The notes under the pieces were generated by a model, which had not been told where the DNA came from, made no database searches, and saw only the letters and a program-made list of their open reading frames with translations. Shown piece after piece: positions 25,287 through 33,647 of a stretch of 38,808 nt of DNA. Position 1 is the stretch's first letter, and the number at the start of each line of letters is the position of its first letter. The translations under genes were made by a program, and so were the position numbers. The DNA is from an uncultured Lachnospiraceae bacterium. Lineage in GTDB: Bacteria > Bacillota > Clostridia > Lachnospirales > Lachnospiraceae. The stretch lies in assembly GCA_947625775.1 (NCBI GenBank), contig CANQPM010000028.1, positions 1 through 38,808 of the forward strand, in the 5' to 3' direction.

Positions 25287-26360
25287 TTAACGCTGATGCT
25301 GCTTAACAAAATTAATTAATGAATTCCAATCTTTCTTAACACTCCCTTCCTGCCAGCTTGCCGAATAATGATGTATAGAATGAGTATTTTTCGTAATTTT
25401 GCCAAAACCCTTTCTGTAGCTATATGGGGAAAAAAAATCTTTCGGATAAACAGCTATATTGTTTTTTTCCTGCGGCGTCCCATTTAGTTCAAATCCATGT
25501 TTTCCCATAACAGATGACTGGATTACTGGGCAGTTAATTAAATTTAAAGTACCGTCATCTTTCTCAATATTCATTTGCCCATATACATCCAAAACTTCTT
25601 TTAATATTTCGTGTCCGCACACTGCTCCAAATCCCAGCCCCCAATTAATATAACTATTGCTTTCAAAGCCGCAAAACATGTCCCATTTAAGAAATTCGTC
25701 AAAATTCCTTAACAATTCAACATCTGTATCCAAATACACCCCGCCATATTGATAAATCACATCAACACGCGCATAATCTGAAACAAATGCCCATTTCCCA
25801 TTCTTATATGTCTTCCTGAGATATTCATTCTTTTCCACATTATAATTGCTTTCATCCCATCTTATCAGCTCATAATCAGGACAGTGTTTTGACCATGTTT
25901 TTATGTTTTCCAGATACTCACTTGGCAAATCACTCTTTCCAAACCAGCAGTAGTGAATTTTCTTGGGTATTCTAAATGCTTTTCTTTTCGATATGGGATA
26001 TTGGGAATAATGTTCAGTATATTCTTTTAAAAATATGTACAGATAACACTCCATTTCGTCAAGTTCAGGCATTGAATCCATTTGTGTTATAACTTCTTCA
26101 TATTTTTGACAAGTTATAATAACACTTGTATTTTTGTCACATTCCTTCGCAAATTGTTCTAGTGAAATTATCGGAAATAATTTCCCGTCAATTTCATTTA
26201 TGCTTCCACTCTTAAAGTTATCAATAACTTTCCTAATATGAATATTAGGATTTTCTCTGATAAAATTAAAAAAAATTTTCCCTGCTCCAAAACAGTACAT
26301 ATTCTTTTTAAACGATTTTGATGTTAAGCAGCTTTCGCTGCTGTTAACTATTCTTACCAT
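25287..26360 (-). CDS. Rossmann-like module fused to GT32-like glycosyltransferase
   Basis: Residues about 18-105 carry the module (MYCFGAGKIFFNFI, VIDNFKSGSINEIDGKLF, VITQMDSMPEL). The second part begins IPKKIHYCWFGKSDLPSEY and contains ELIRWDESNYNV and GGVYLDTDVELL, the features of capsular/OCH1-like GT32 sugar transferases with a DxD metal site. It is a paralogue of the 29913-31013 gene, with matching N-termini and the same domain order. Length 357 residues. ATG at 26360 follows GGGTGA about 4 bases upstream. GT32 enzymes of bacteria often add galactose or mannose, but the donor here cannot be told. Confidence 0.87.
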   Translation of the reverse strand: MVRIVNSSESCLTSKSFKKNMYCFGAGKIFFNFIRENPNIHIRKVIDNFKSGSINEIDGKLFPIISLEQFAKECDKNTSVIITCQKYEEVITQMDSMPELDEMECYLYIFLKEYTEHYSQYPISKRKAFRIPKKIHYCWFGKSDLPSEYLENIKTWSKHCPDYELIRWDESNYNVEKNEYLRKTYKNGKWAFVSDYARVDVIYQYGGVYLDTDVELLRNFDEFLKWDMFCGFESNSYINWGLGFGAVCGHEILKEVLDVYGQMNIEKDDGTLNLINCPVIQSSVMGKHGFELNGTPQEKNNIAVYPKDFFSPYSYRKGFGKITKNTHSIHHYSASWQEGSVKKDWNSLINFVKQHQR

Positions 26361-26443
26361 TCATTCACCCATTAATATATAATTTCAACAAGTAATAATC
26401 TAATTAATATTATTTTTCTTATGTTATTCCACCAATATATATC

Positions 26444-27622
26444 CTATTCAAATAAATACTCTTTCGGTTCCAACCATATAATATATTTATTGTCTATGCC
26501 ATAATCCCTTTCTATTTCTGCCTCAATTTTTTCTGCCAACAACCTACTTTTAACTGCAATTAGTATTTTATCATATTCAATTTTTTTAATTATTTCAGGA
26601 CTTACTATATTAGGATTGTTGCTGCATAATTTTTCCCAGTTTTTATCAACCCACAAAACAACCTTTAACTGCGAATCCACTTTAAGCTGGTTGTATAAAT
26701 CTACCCCCACTACTCCTCCGCCATATACCACAATTTTATACCCCTGTAACTCACTGATGTCTATTTTATATTGTGGAATGTATATATTCTTATACAATCC
26801 CAGCCTGTTTAATCCCTGTATTGTCATCTTAACAATCATTCTATCAATTTGTTCTTTTACTATATCTTTGCATGGCAGATTTTCAGATGCTCTTATCAAT
26901 TCTATGTATAGTCTGTTTACTTGAATCAAATAATCTGGATGATTTCTATGCACTATACTTTGAGAATGCATTCGATAGTTATAAAATGCTTCATGGCAAA
27001 TATAGACCGATTTTGCTCGTTGAATATAAATAAAATTTAAAACACAATCTTCACCAGTTATTACATCCTTTGAAACATCATTCATACACCCTCTCAAAAT
27101 TTCCGCATTATACAATTTTACGCATTTTGAATATATCATTCCTTCCGTGCCACATGTTTTCAAAAAGTGAGTGTATAGATACGCTTTATCCGCATCTGTA
27201 AAATATTTCTTTTCCACTAGTCTATCTGTTATTTTGCTACAGTATGAATCTCCGCCTTTCCTATAGTAGCCAGATGTCACTAAATCCACATCTTGCAACT
27301 CCATAAACTTAACTAATTCTTCATACATATTAGTTTCAATCCAATCATCAGAATCCACAAAACCGACATATTTTCCTTCTGCGTACATTAAGCCTTTTTT
27401 TTGTGCGCTTACTTGCCCTTCATTAGTTTGATGAATCACCATGATGCGTGAGTCAATATTAGCATAATAATTACATATTTTTAAAGAATTATCAGTAGAA
27501 CCGTCATCCACCAATATAATCTGTATATCTTTTAATGTCTGACTAATAATACTATCCAAACATTCACTTAAATATTTTTCACTATTATATATAGGAACTA
27601 CTATGCTAACCTTTAAATTCAT
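26444..27622 (-). CDS. GT2 glycosyltransferase with C-terminal Rossmann-like module
   Basis: GT2 domain at the N-terminus: KVSIVVPIYNSEKYLSECLD, IILVDDGSTDNS, and GFVDSDDWIETNMYE. The C-terminal 95 residues are the module (IVVYGGGVVGVDLYNQL, VLWVDKNWEKLCSNN, and the later helix around LLAEKIEAEIERDYG). 392 residues. The ribosome binding site is AGGGG, about 6 bases upstream of ATG at 27622. It is followed on the gene's upstream side by a 134-base spacer that contains a plus-strand promoter-like sequence. Cytoplasmic; sugar unknown. Confidence 0.87.
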   Translation of the reverse strand: MNLKVSIVVPIYNSEKYLSECLDSIISQTLKDIQIILVDDGSTDNSLKICNYYANIDSRIMVIHQTNEGQVSAQKKGLMYAEGKYVGFVDSDDWIETNMYEELVKFMELQDVDLVTSGYYRKGGDSYCSKITDRLVEKKYFTDADKAYLYTHFLKTCGTEGMIYSKCVKLYNAEILRGCMNDVSKDVITGEDCVLNFIYIQRAKSVYICHEAFYNYRMHSQSIVHRNHPDYLIQVNRLYIELIRASENLPCKDIVKEQIDRMIVKMTIQGLNRLGLYKNIYIPQYKIDISELQGYKIVVYGGGVVGVDLYNQLKVDSQLKVVLWVDKNWEKLCSNNPNIVSPEIIKKIEYDKILIAVKSRLLAEKIEAEIERDYGIDNKYIIWLEPKEYLFE

Positions 27623-27710
27623 AAATAACCCCTAAACTTTTCATCATACTTACATTTGGGAACTACACCCACAATATCGCTTTGATGGAATGACATACAA
27701 AACCAATTGA

Positions 27711-27740
27711 TTGACAAACTGTGGACATTTGTAATACAAT
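27711..27740 (+). promoter_or_regulatory. Promoter-like sequence antisense to the glycan genes
   Basis: A perfect TTGACA (27711-27716), an 18-base spacer, and TACAAT (27735-27740) face right, against the direction of all genes here. Transcription would begin near 27747 and run antisense into the 3' end of the 27757-29310 gene. No plus-strand ORF follows. In AT-rich DNA such a match can arise by chance. Confidence 0.35.
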
Positions 27741-27756
27741 GAATATTTTCAAGTAT

Positions 27757-29310
27757 TTATTTCTCTTCATTTAAATATTCTGAGCCATCAGCGATAAACA
27801 AGCCTAATTCTCTAAACTTCCCAGTTCCATATGTATAGCCTAAATGCACATAATTCTTAAATTTTGTATTCTCAATAATACATTTTTTTTCTTTTTCTAT
27901 TTCACGCCCAGACTCCCAAAAAATCATTTGCAAAATATTTTTGTTTAAATTATTGAGAAACTTTTTACAAACACTTTCGTTTTCCATACACCAACAGAAA
28001 ACTGTTAGCATGATGGCAACATCAAACACACTATCAGAGCTATATTCTTCAAATGTATTAGTAATCATATCCATATTTATGTATAACAGCTTGTTGACTT
28101 CTTGAGCAAGTCTATAATGATATGGATCTGGCTCTATTAATGTTACATCAGCTCCCAGTCTGGCAAACTGCTGTCCAAAATATCCTAGATTGCCGCCGAT
28201 ATCAATTACCTTAATACCATTAAACCTTTTGTTGTTAAAATATTCTAACAATAGCTGCAGTCTGTTTTTGACCGTCATATCTCTCTGCGAGCGTATATTC
28301 ATAAAATATGGATTTAAAATTGGTTGATAAAAATCCATTCTATTCTCATCAATAATAATATTTTTTACAATTTTCGCCTGCTTTGGATTACTCCATATTT
28401 CATAATCCTTTCGAGTAATCTGTACAGGAATTTTACTATAACCAGCGCTATACAAAAACATTGTCCTATGATGTCCATCCATCAAGTTAAAATATCCTTT
28501 TGTATTCCAAACAGCAATTGCTGGATTTTCAATAAAAAAATCCAATCTGCCTGTCTGTAGCTCCGTCCTCATAAGCTGATACTCACGATAACGCTTTTCA
28601 ATGATCATCTCATCTGTATATTCTGATTTTAATCCTCTTGTCCTGTATAAATTTTGAAACCACTTGCAATAAGTCCAAGGAAAATTTTTACCATATTGGA
28701 AAAAATTAAATAAATTCCTATATGGTTCAAATGAAATAATCGGCAAATCCTGATACTCTTTATTCTGCCTTTCCCATTCCTCTGTACATGATTCTACAAA
28801 AGGTACATCATTGCGTTTCTCTGAAAATAATAATTCAATCGGTATCCATGCCACTATGTGGTTTTTATCAATTGTCTTAATTTCAGAAAAATCTTCCATA
28901 TCAGGCTTTAGTGCCTGCTTGTTATTCATGTAATTAAATTGTTCTTTTTTTGCTTCTATGCGCTTTGCTATAAGCGGATAATCTTTTTCAATCAGTTTTA
29001 CTTTATCAGCAAAAACTCTCTCTGTCACACCATCATATATCGTTTCATTATGTATAAAAAACAATCTGTCAGTGTCTATTCCTTCAGCCAAGCATGTATT
29101 AAGTATCTCTTTATTATGTCTCAATACGCATACAATCAATCTGTCATAATCCAGTGCTTTCACTTCTTTCGGGCTATAAACCGAGCAATCTAAAAACAAT
29201 TCACTTTTTTTATATGTGTCAATAAAACCAACTATTGTATCAGATTCAAAATATCCAAATCTCATAAAATTAGCTGCCAATGAACCTGTTCCCCATATTA
29301 ATAGTTTCAT
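27757..29310 (-). CDS. Rossmann-like module / ParB-like / SAM methyltransferase fusion
   Basis: A 517-residue three-part protein. Residues 1-85 are the shared module (LLIWGTGSLAANFMRF, FIDTYKKSE, LNTCLAEGIDTDR). A middle region of about 250 residues contains NLMDGHHRTMFLYSAGY, residues 276-292, which resembles the DGHHR core of ParB/sulfiredoxin-like folds; such a motif binds nucleotides in known members. Residues about 350-500 are a class I SAM methyltransferase with VIDIGGNLGYFGQQFARLGA and VTLIEPDP. GAGGAG lies about 11 bases before ATG at 29310. The most likely role is methylation of a sugar or its carrier, with the middle domain recognising a substrate or nucleotide; that is inference. 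Confidence 0.72.
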   Translation of the reverse strand: MKLLIWGTGSLAANFMRFGYFESDTIVGFIDTYKKSELFLDCSVYSPKEVKALDYDRLIVCVLRHNKEILNTCLAEGIDTDRLFFIHNETIYDGVTERVFADKVKLIEKDYPLIAKRIEAKKEQFNYMNNKQALKPDMEDFSEIKTIDKNHIVAWIPIELLFSEKRNDVPFVESCTEEWERQNKEYQDLPIISFEPYRNLFNFFQYGKNFPWTYCKWFQNLYRTRGLKSEYTDEMIIEKRYREYQLMRTELQTGRLDFFIENPAIAVWNTKGYFNLMDGHHRTMFLYSAGYSKIPVQITRKDYEIWSNPKQAKIVKNIIIDENRMDFYQPILNPYFMNIRSQRDMTVKNRLQLLLEYFNNKRFNGIKVIDIGGNLGYFGQQFARLGADVTLIEPDPYHYRLAQEVNKLLYINMDMITNTFEEYSSDSVFDVAIMLTVFCWCMENESVCKKFLNNLNKNILQMIFWESGREIEKEKKCIIENTKFKNYVHLGYTYGTGKFRELGLFIADGSEYLNEEK

Positions 29311-29427
29311 TATAATTTACACTCCTCATATTATAAAATGTTAGTACTTATAGGCCTCTCTAAGTTCTGTGTACTATACTGTTAAAGCACTCCTTCAAAG
29401 CACTGGTCACAATGCACTGGTCTCCTT

Positions 29428-29916
29428 TTAAAGCATTTGCCTCTTCATCCATTCGATAAATTCCCTGACCGCTCCTTTTCCGCCTTTAGTCTTCGTTACA
29501 TAATCCGCAACTGTCTTTATCTCCTCTGCTGCATCACTCGGACAGCCGCTTAATCCCACTAAAGACATACACTCATAATCATTCATGTCATCTCCAATAT
29601 ATGCCGTTTCTTCTATACCGATCTGTTCTGTTACAAGCGCCTTTTTCAAATCCGCAACCTTATCAACGCTCCCCTGCACAATCCGTGTAATCCCCAGCTC
29701 ATCACATCTCATCTGTACAATCTTTGAGTTTTTTCCTGTAATGATAATTGGAATGATTCCCATCTGCGGCAAAATATGCTTAATTGCATATCCATCCTTC
29801 ACATGAAACATCTTCATTTCTTCCCCGTCATTGCCTAAATAAATTGCCCCGTCTGTCAATGTCCCATCCACATCCATCACTAGCGCCTTTATTTTCATCA
29901 TTCTCTCAGCTTTCAT
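29428..29916 (-). CDS. kdsC: KdsC-type 3-deoxy-octulosonate 8-phosphate phosphatase
   Basis: A small capless HAD phosphatase of 162 residues. Motif I is VMDVDGTLTDGAIY, followed by the KdsC-typical FHVKDGYAIK, motif II in IIITGKNS, and motif IV in YIGDDMNDYECM. KdsC removes the 8-phosphate from Kdo-8-phosphate, the step before CMP activation. Its start overlaps the preceding GT32 gene's stop as ATGA. It is separated from kdsD, kdsA and the CMP-sugar synthetase by one glycosyltransferase gene, but all lie on one strand. Without the Kdo neighbours a related KdsC-like nonulosonate phosphatase would be an alternative. Confidence 0.88.
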   Translation of the reverse strand: MKAERMMKIKALVMDVDGTLTDGAIYLGNDGEEMKMFHVKDGYAIKHILPQMGIIPIIITGKNSKIVQMRCDELGITRIVQGSVDKVADLKKALVTEQIGIEETAYIGDDMNDYECMSLVGLSGCPSDAAEEIKTVADYVTKTKGGKGAVREFIEWMKRQML

Positions 29917-31013
29917 CCAAATAAATCTTGAAATAATTCCTGTGCTTCTTTAATACTTGCATGCCATTCTTTAGATGTCCAGGAACCATCATAATGGTGT
30001 ATCATAAATGTATTTTTTGTTGGCATTATCCTTCCCGTCCAATTACATTTTGCAGACAGTACTTTTTCGGGATAGATTGTCACATCGTCAATCACCTGAT
30101 AATTTCCATCATTTATGTATCCTTTTTTTTGAAAAATATCTTTTTGCAATGTCGGAATTGCGGTTAGATCGTAACTTCCATCATCTTTGATAAACTTTCT
30201 TTTTTCATATATATCCCGCAATTCTTTTATGATTGGATTATGAATTAGTGAACCAAATCCCAATCCTAAATTAATTAATCTACTACTCTCTACACCCATA
30301 AAAGCTTTTTGGTAGAGCAGATCATCTATACTGCGTATAACCTCAACATCCGTATCGAGATAAATCCCGCCTTCATTATAAACAATATCCAATCTCGCAT
30401 AATCAGAAACAAAACTCCACTTTTGAGCCTGATACGCTTCATACATATACTGGTTTTTGGTCACATCATAATTACTCTCATCCCACCTAATAATTTCATA
30501 ATCGGGACAGTACTTCTTCCAGCTTTCCATCCACATCAGATTCCTATCTGGGATTTTTTTGCCGCCAAACCAGCAATAATGAAGTTTTTTAGGAATAAGT
30601 GGTTTTTCCGTAAGTTTGTAATTATTAGGATACCAACGGTTTTCCTCCTCGCAACGGTTTGTTTCGCTTCTGATATATCCCACAAAATAACATATCGTAT
30701 TTTGCATTTGCTCATATGCATTGAGCTGTTTCACAATTGGCATAACATCAGCACAAGAGATCAAAATAATTACATTTTTCATTTGTTTTAATTGTTCAAC
30801 ACATATAACAGGAAACGAATATTCTTTATACCTCCACTCTGTTCCAACTTTTTTTCCGTCATTATCTGCGATATAGTCAATCATTGATAAAATTTGTTTT
30901 TCCTCATATGCTTCAACAAAAGATCTTAACATCTTTCCTGCTCCTATACATACAAGCTTCTTTCCTTTAACTTCTTCACAAAATTGACTAATTGTTCCAT
31001 TTACAATTTTCAT
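29913..31013 (-). CDS. Rossmann-like module fused to GT32-like glycosyltransferase
   Basis: Module at residues about 18-115 (LVCIGAGKMLRSFVEAYE, IADNDGKKVGTEW) with a slightly longer insertion than in its paralogue at 25287-26360. The transferase half begins IPKKLHYCWFGGKKIPDRN and has EIIRWDESNYDV and GGIYLDTDVEVI with the DxD site. I chose ATG at 31013, giving 366 residues, because the sequence from there (MKIVNG...) lines up with the paralogue's start (MVRIVNS...); a TTG at 31088 would add 25 unaligned residues. It lies between kdsC and kdsD and may attach a sugar to or next to the Kdo-like residue. Confidence 0.87.
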   Translation of the reverse strand: MKIVNGTISQFCEEVKGKKLVCIGAGKMLRSFVEAYEEKQILSMIDYIADNDGKKVGTEWRYKEYSFPVICVEQLKQMKNVIILISCADVMPIVKQLNAYEQMQNTICYFVGYIRSETNRCEEENRWYPNNYKLTEKPLIPKKLHYCWFGGKKIPDRNLMWMESWKKYCPDYEIIRWDESNYDVTKNQYMYEAYQAQKWSFVSDYARLDIVYNEGGIYLDTDVEVIRSIDDLLYQKAFMGVESSRLINLGLGFGSLIHNPIIKELRDIYEKRKFIKDDGSYDLTAIPTLQKDIFQKKGYINDGNYQVIDDVTIYPEKVLSAKCNWTGRIMPTKNTFMIHHYDGSWTSKEWHASIKEAQELFQDLFG

Positions 31014-31084
31014 AACAATACCGTATCCCCCGTCGATAGCATATGTGCATTTAGTTTTTCTAACAGAGCACTCCTTCCGAATAC

Positions 31085-31180
31085 TCAATTCTCATATACC
31101 TGTATCTGCTTTAATATCGTTTCCGACCACATGAATGCAATACGGATTGCATCCTCCTCATAGGTCAATCTCATATGCAT
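31085..31180 (-). CDS. Possible 31-residue small protein or gene remnant
   Basis: In the spacer between kdsD and the GT32 gene, an open frame of 31 codons starts at ATG 31180 with AGGTGA 6 bases upstream and ends at TGA 31087-31085. Its product opens MHMRLTYEEDAIRIAF, has a believable helical pattern with acidic and hydrophobic residues, and ends QIQVYEN. I do not recognise it. It could be a true small protein, a short leader, or the end of a decayed gene. Nothing in the sequence gives a function. Confidence 0.3.
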   Translation of the reverse strand: MHMRLTYEEDAIRIAFMWSETILKQIQVYEN

Positions 31181-31219
31181 TTTCAATCACCTAATTATTA
31201 TTTTGCTGCTCTTACACCA

Positions 31220-32182
31220 TCAGCCCACGATACCTGCATTTAAAATCGCTTGCACATTAATCGTACCAATAGGTTTATCATTATAAACTACAGGCATTGA
31301 AAATATGCTATTGCGCTTCATAATGTTTAATGCCTCAACCGCCAGTTTACCTTTCTCAATTACTTTTGGGGTTTTTGTCATTACTTCTGATACCTTCTTA
31401 CTGTATATGTTTACTCCCGCTTTTAACTGTCGCCCCAAGTCGCCTGTCGTAATAACTCCTTTAATATTACCATTACTATCTATAACAGTAACTAAACCAA
31501 GCTTTTTTAATACTAACTCTGAAATAACGTCATTCAACTTAGCACTAATGTCTATTATCGCATTATCCTCACCTGTCGCCATAATGTCCTCTACCTTATA
31601 TATCAGCTTTTTTCCCAACGCACCTGCAGGATGAAATTTGCCAAAATCCACATCATTAAAGCCATATATTTCACTTGCAACTACTGCCAATGCATCTCCA
31701 TAACAAAGCTCTACTGTTGTGCTTGATGTGGGTGCCAGCCCCAAATGACACGCCTCCTGGAATTTTGGAAGTACTTGGGATATATCCGAATATTTTGCTA
31801 ATGTTGACTCACAATTCCCTGTTATTGAAATAATCTTCGCCCCAATTAACTTTATTCCAGGAATAATTTCAACAATCTCACTGCTTTCTCCGCTATAGCT
31901 TATTATTACAACAATATCCACAGAAGAAATCATTCCCAGATCCCCATGCATAGCCTCCGCCGGGTCTAAATAGAACGAAGATGTTCCTAAACTTGAAAGA
32001 GTAGCTGCTATTTTTTTTGCTATATGCCCTGGTTTTCCCATACCTGTAAGTATAACTTTTCCCTTACAATTCACAATTTCTTCAACTATTCTTTCAAATG
32101 TCCCATCTAATGCATCTCTAGTTGCCTCAAGTGCTTTAATCTCGGTGTCAAACACTTTTTTGGCATCAAGTATTATACTCAT
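31220..32182 (-). CDS. kdsD: Arabinose-5-phosphate isomerase
   Basis: Converts ribulose 5-phosphate to arabinose 5-phosphate, the precursor of Kdo. A SIS domain occupies about residues 30-190 (ILTGMGKPGHIAKKIAATLS, ISYSGESSEIVEIIP, LAPTSSTTVELCYGDALAV), followed by GKFHPAGALGKKL and two CBS repeats (about 205-320). This KpsF/KdsD layout and the 320-residue length are standard. AGGGGA precedes ATG at 32182. It sits 14 bases downstream of kdsA, clearly in one unit. This enzyme is uncommon in Gram-positive bacteria, which usually have no need for arabinose 5-phosphate. Confidence 0.94.
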   Translation of the reverse strand: MSIILDAKKVFDTEIKALEATRDALDGTFERIVEEIVNCKGKVILTGMGKPGHIAKKIAATLSSLGTSSFYLDPAEAMHGDLGMISSVDIVVIISYSGESSEIVEIIPGIKLIGAKIISITGNCESTLAKYSDISQVLPKFQEACHLGLAPTSSTTVELCYGDALAVVASEIYGFNDVDFGKFHPAGALGKKLIYKVEDIMATGEDNAIIDISAKLNDVISELVLKKLGLVTVIDSNGNIKGVITTGDLGRQLKAGVNIYSKKVSEVMTKTPKVIEKGKLAVEALNIMKRNSIFSMPVVYNDKPIGTINVQAILNAGIVG

Positions 32183-32196
32183 AACACACTTGTCCC

Positions 32197-32973
32197 CTAA
32201 TGAACCGCGTCATATACATTAATTATTCTTCTCAGCATATCTTCGAAACCATCCAGCCTGACCATATTCGGACCATCAGATAATGCCTCGTTCGGCTTTG
32301 GATGTACTTCGAAAAACAATGCATCTGCACCAACTGCTATTGCTGCCTTTGCAAGCGGTTCTGCATATTCTCTATTGCCGCTTGTTGATGTCCCATTACC
32401 TCCGGGTTTTTGCACACTATGTGTTGCATCCATCACAACAGGGTAGCCTAACTTTTTCATCTCAACTAAACCAGTCATATCAACGACAAGTGTATTATAA
32501 CCAAACGAAGTTCCTCTCTCACATAGCATTATATTATTATTGCCTGCTTTAACTAATTTTTCTGTTACGTTTTTCATATCCCATGGCGCCATAAACTGAG
32601 CCTTTTTCACATTAATAATTTTTCCCGTTCTCGCAGCAGCAACTAAAAGATCGGTTTGCCTGCATAGAAAAGCCGGTATTTGAATTATATCTGCTACCTG
32701 TGCTGCTATCTCCGCCTGCCACGGTTCATGAATATCAGTAGCAATCTTTACGCCATATGTTTCTTTTACTCTTTTTAAAATCTTAATTCCTTTTTCAATT
32801 CCAGGTCCTCTAAACGATGTTATGCTTGTACGATTTGCTTTGTCAAAAGATGCTTTAAAATAATACTCCAATTCAAGTCTTTCGGATATCTCTTTCATTT
32901 TTGCTGCTATTATATTCACATTCTCTTCTGACTCAATAACACATGGACCAGCTATCAAAGTAAATCTTTTCAT
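32197..32973 (-). CDS. kdsA: 3-deoxy-D-manno-octulosonate 8-phosphate synthase
   Basis: Condenses phosphoenolpyruvate with arabinose 5-phosphate to give Kdo-8-phosphate. Conserved stretches: [40 protein letters not shown], and [11 protein letters not shown]. Cys11 in [10 protein letters not shown], the His in MDATHSVQ, the Glu in FFEVHP and the Asp in LSDGPN match the four ligands of the metal-dependent class of this enzyme, unlike the metal-free Escherichia coli form, which has Asn in place of the Cys. 258 residues, slightly shorter than average. Its ATG overlaps the synthetase stop as ATGA. Confidence 0.95.
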   Translation of the reverse strand: MKRFTLIAGPCVIESEENVNIIAAKMKEISERLELEYYFKASFDKANRTSITSFRGPGIEKGIKILKRVKETYGVKIATDIHEPWQAEIAAQVADIIQIPAFLCRQTDLLVAAARTGKIINVKKAQFMAPWDMKNVTEKLVKAGNNNIMLCERGTSFGYNTLVVDMTGLVEMKKLGYPVVMDATHSVQKPGGNGTSTSGNREYAEPLAKAAIAVGADALFFEVHPKPNEALSDGPNMVRLDGFEDMLRRIINVYDAVH

Positions 32974-33617
32974 AGGTTCTTTCCCTCTATTAATTTACAA
33001 GCTAATTCATAATCCTCTTTTTCATCTATATCAATGGCTTCTATTCCTGATACTTCCTGGATATATGGAGCAAACCCAATTCTTCTGTGGTATTTGGTAA
33101 ATATTTCTTTTTTAAAAATAAAAAATGCGCTTGTTTCTACCCATATAGGCTCCATATCCTGAGTACGCGGCACATCATTTAAATTATAGTTGATAGGAAC
33201 GCCTTTGTACCATGCGAAGGTCTGAATACGCTCTGCCGAGAAAGCCGAATCATACTCACCACTAAGCACATGCGCCAATGAGTTTTTAATGCTTGTTCCT
33301 TTAATAAATGGCGAAGTAGTATGTGCTAATACATAAATGTCCGCATCAATCTGCTCTACAAAACTTTCATATATATCAAGCCCCTTTACTAAATCACCAT
33401 CAAATTTTTTGTCCCTTTTTAAAAACTTAACCTTACAAGGCAAATATTCCCTTACACGTTCATCACTGCAAAATACATATACATCATCTATTTCATTAAT
33501 ATTCACTAGCGTATTACTTATATGCCAACATAGAGGATGTCCCGCAATAGGCAGTATATTTTTATTGGGGAGTCTTTGCGAATTTAATTTAATCGGTATC
33601 AAAGCTACGGTTTTCAT
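32970..33617 (-). CDS. CMP-sugar synthetase (NeuA/KdsB-like cytidylyltransferase)
   Basis: A 215-residue nucleotidyltransferase that activates a 2-keto-3-deoxy sugar acid with CTP. The CTP loop reads [17 protein letters not shown], followed by GHPLCWH, then [10 protein letters not shown] and an [13 protein letters not shown]-terminal motif. The P-N-K-N ending of the loop is nearer to acylneuraminate synthetases than to classic KdsB (usually LPGKxL), yet the neighbours kdsA, kdsD and kdsC point to Kdo or a Kdo derivative as substrate. Start ATG at 33617 is preferred over a TTG at 33620. It is coupled to kdsA and lies 30 bases from a gene for a putative CMP-sugar transferase. Confidence 0.87.
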   Translation of the reverse strand: MKTVALIPIKLNSQRLPNKNILPIAGHPLCWHISNTLVNINEIDDVYVFCSDERVREYLPCKVKFLKRDKKFDGDLVKGLDIYESFVEQIDADIYVLAHTTSPFIKGTSIKNSLAHVLSGEYDSAFSAERIQTFAWYKGVPINYNLNDVPRTQDMEPIWVETSAFFIFKKEIFTKYHRRIGFAPYIQEVSGIEAIDIDEKEDYELACKLIEGKNL

Positions 33618-33647
33618 CAATACACTCTTTCACCCTTTCCGCAAATA

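Noticed and set aside
29311-29427. Repeated CACTGGTC words between kdsC and the ParB-like gene as a regulatory repeat
   Set aside because: There are only two short copies, with no symmetry and no hairpin; chance is sufficient.
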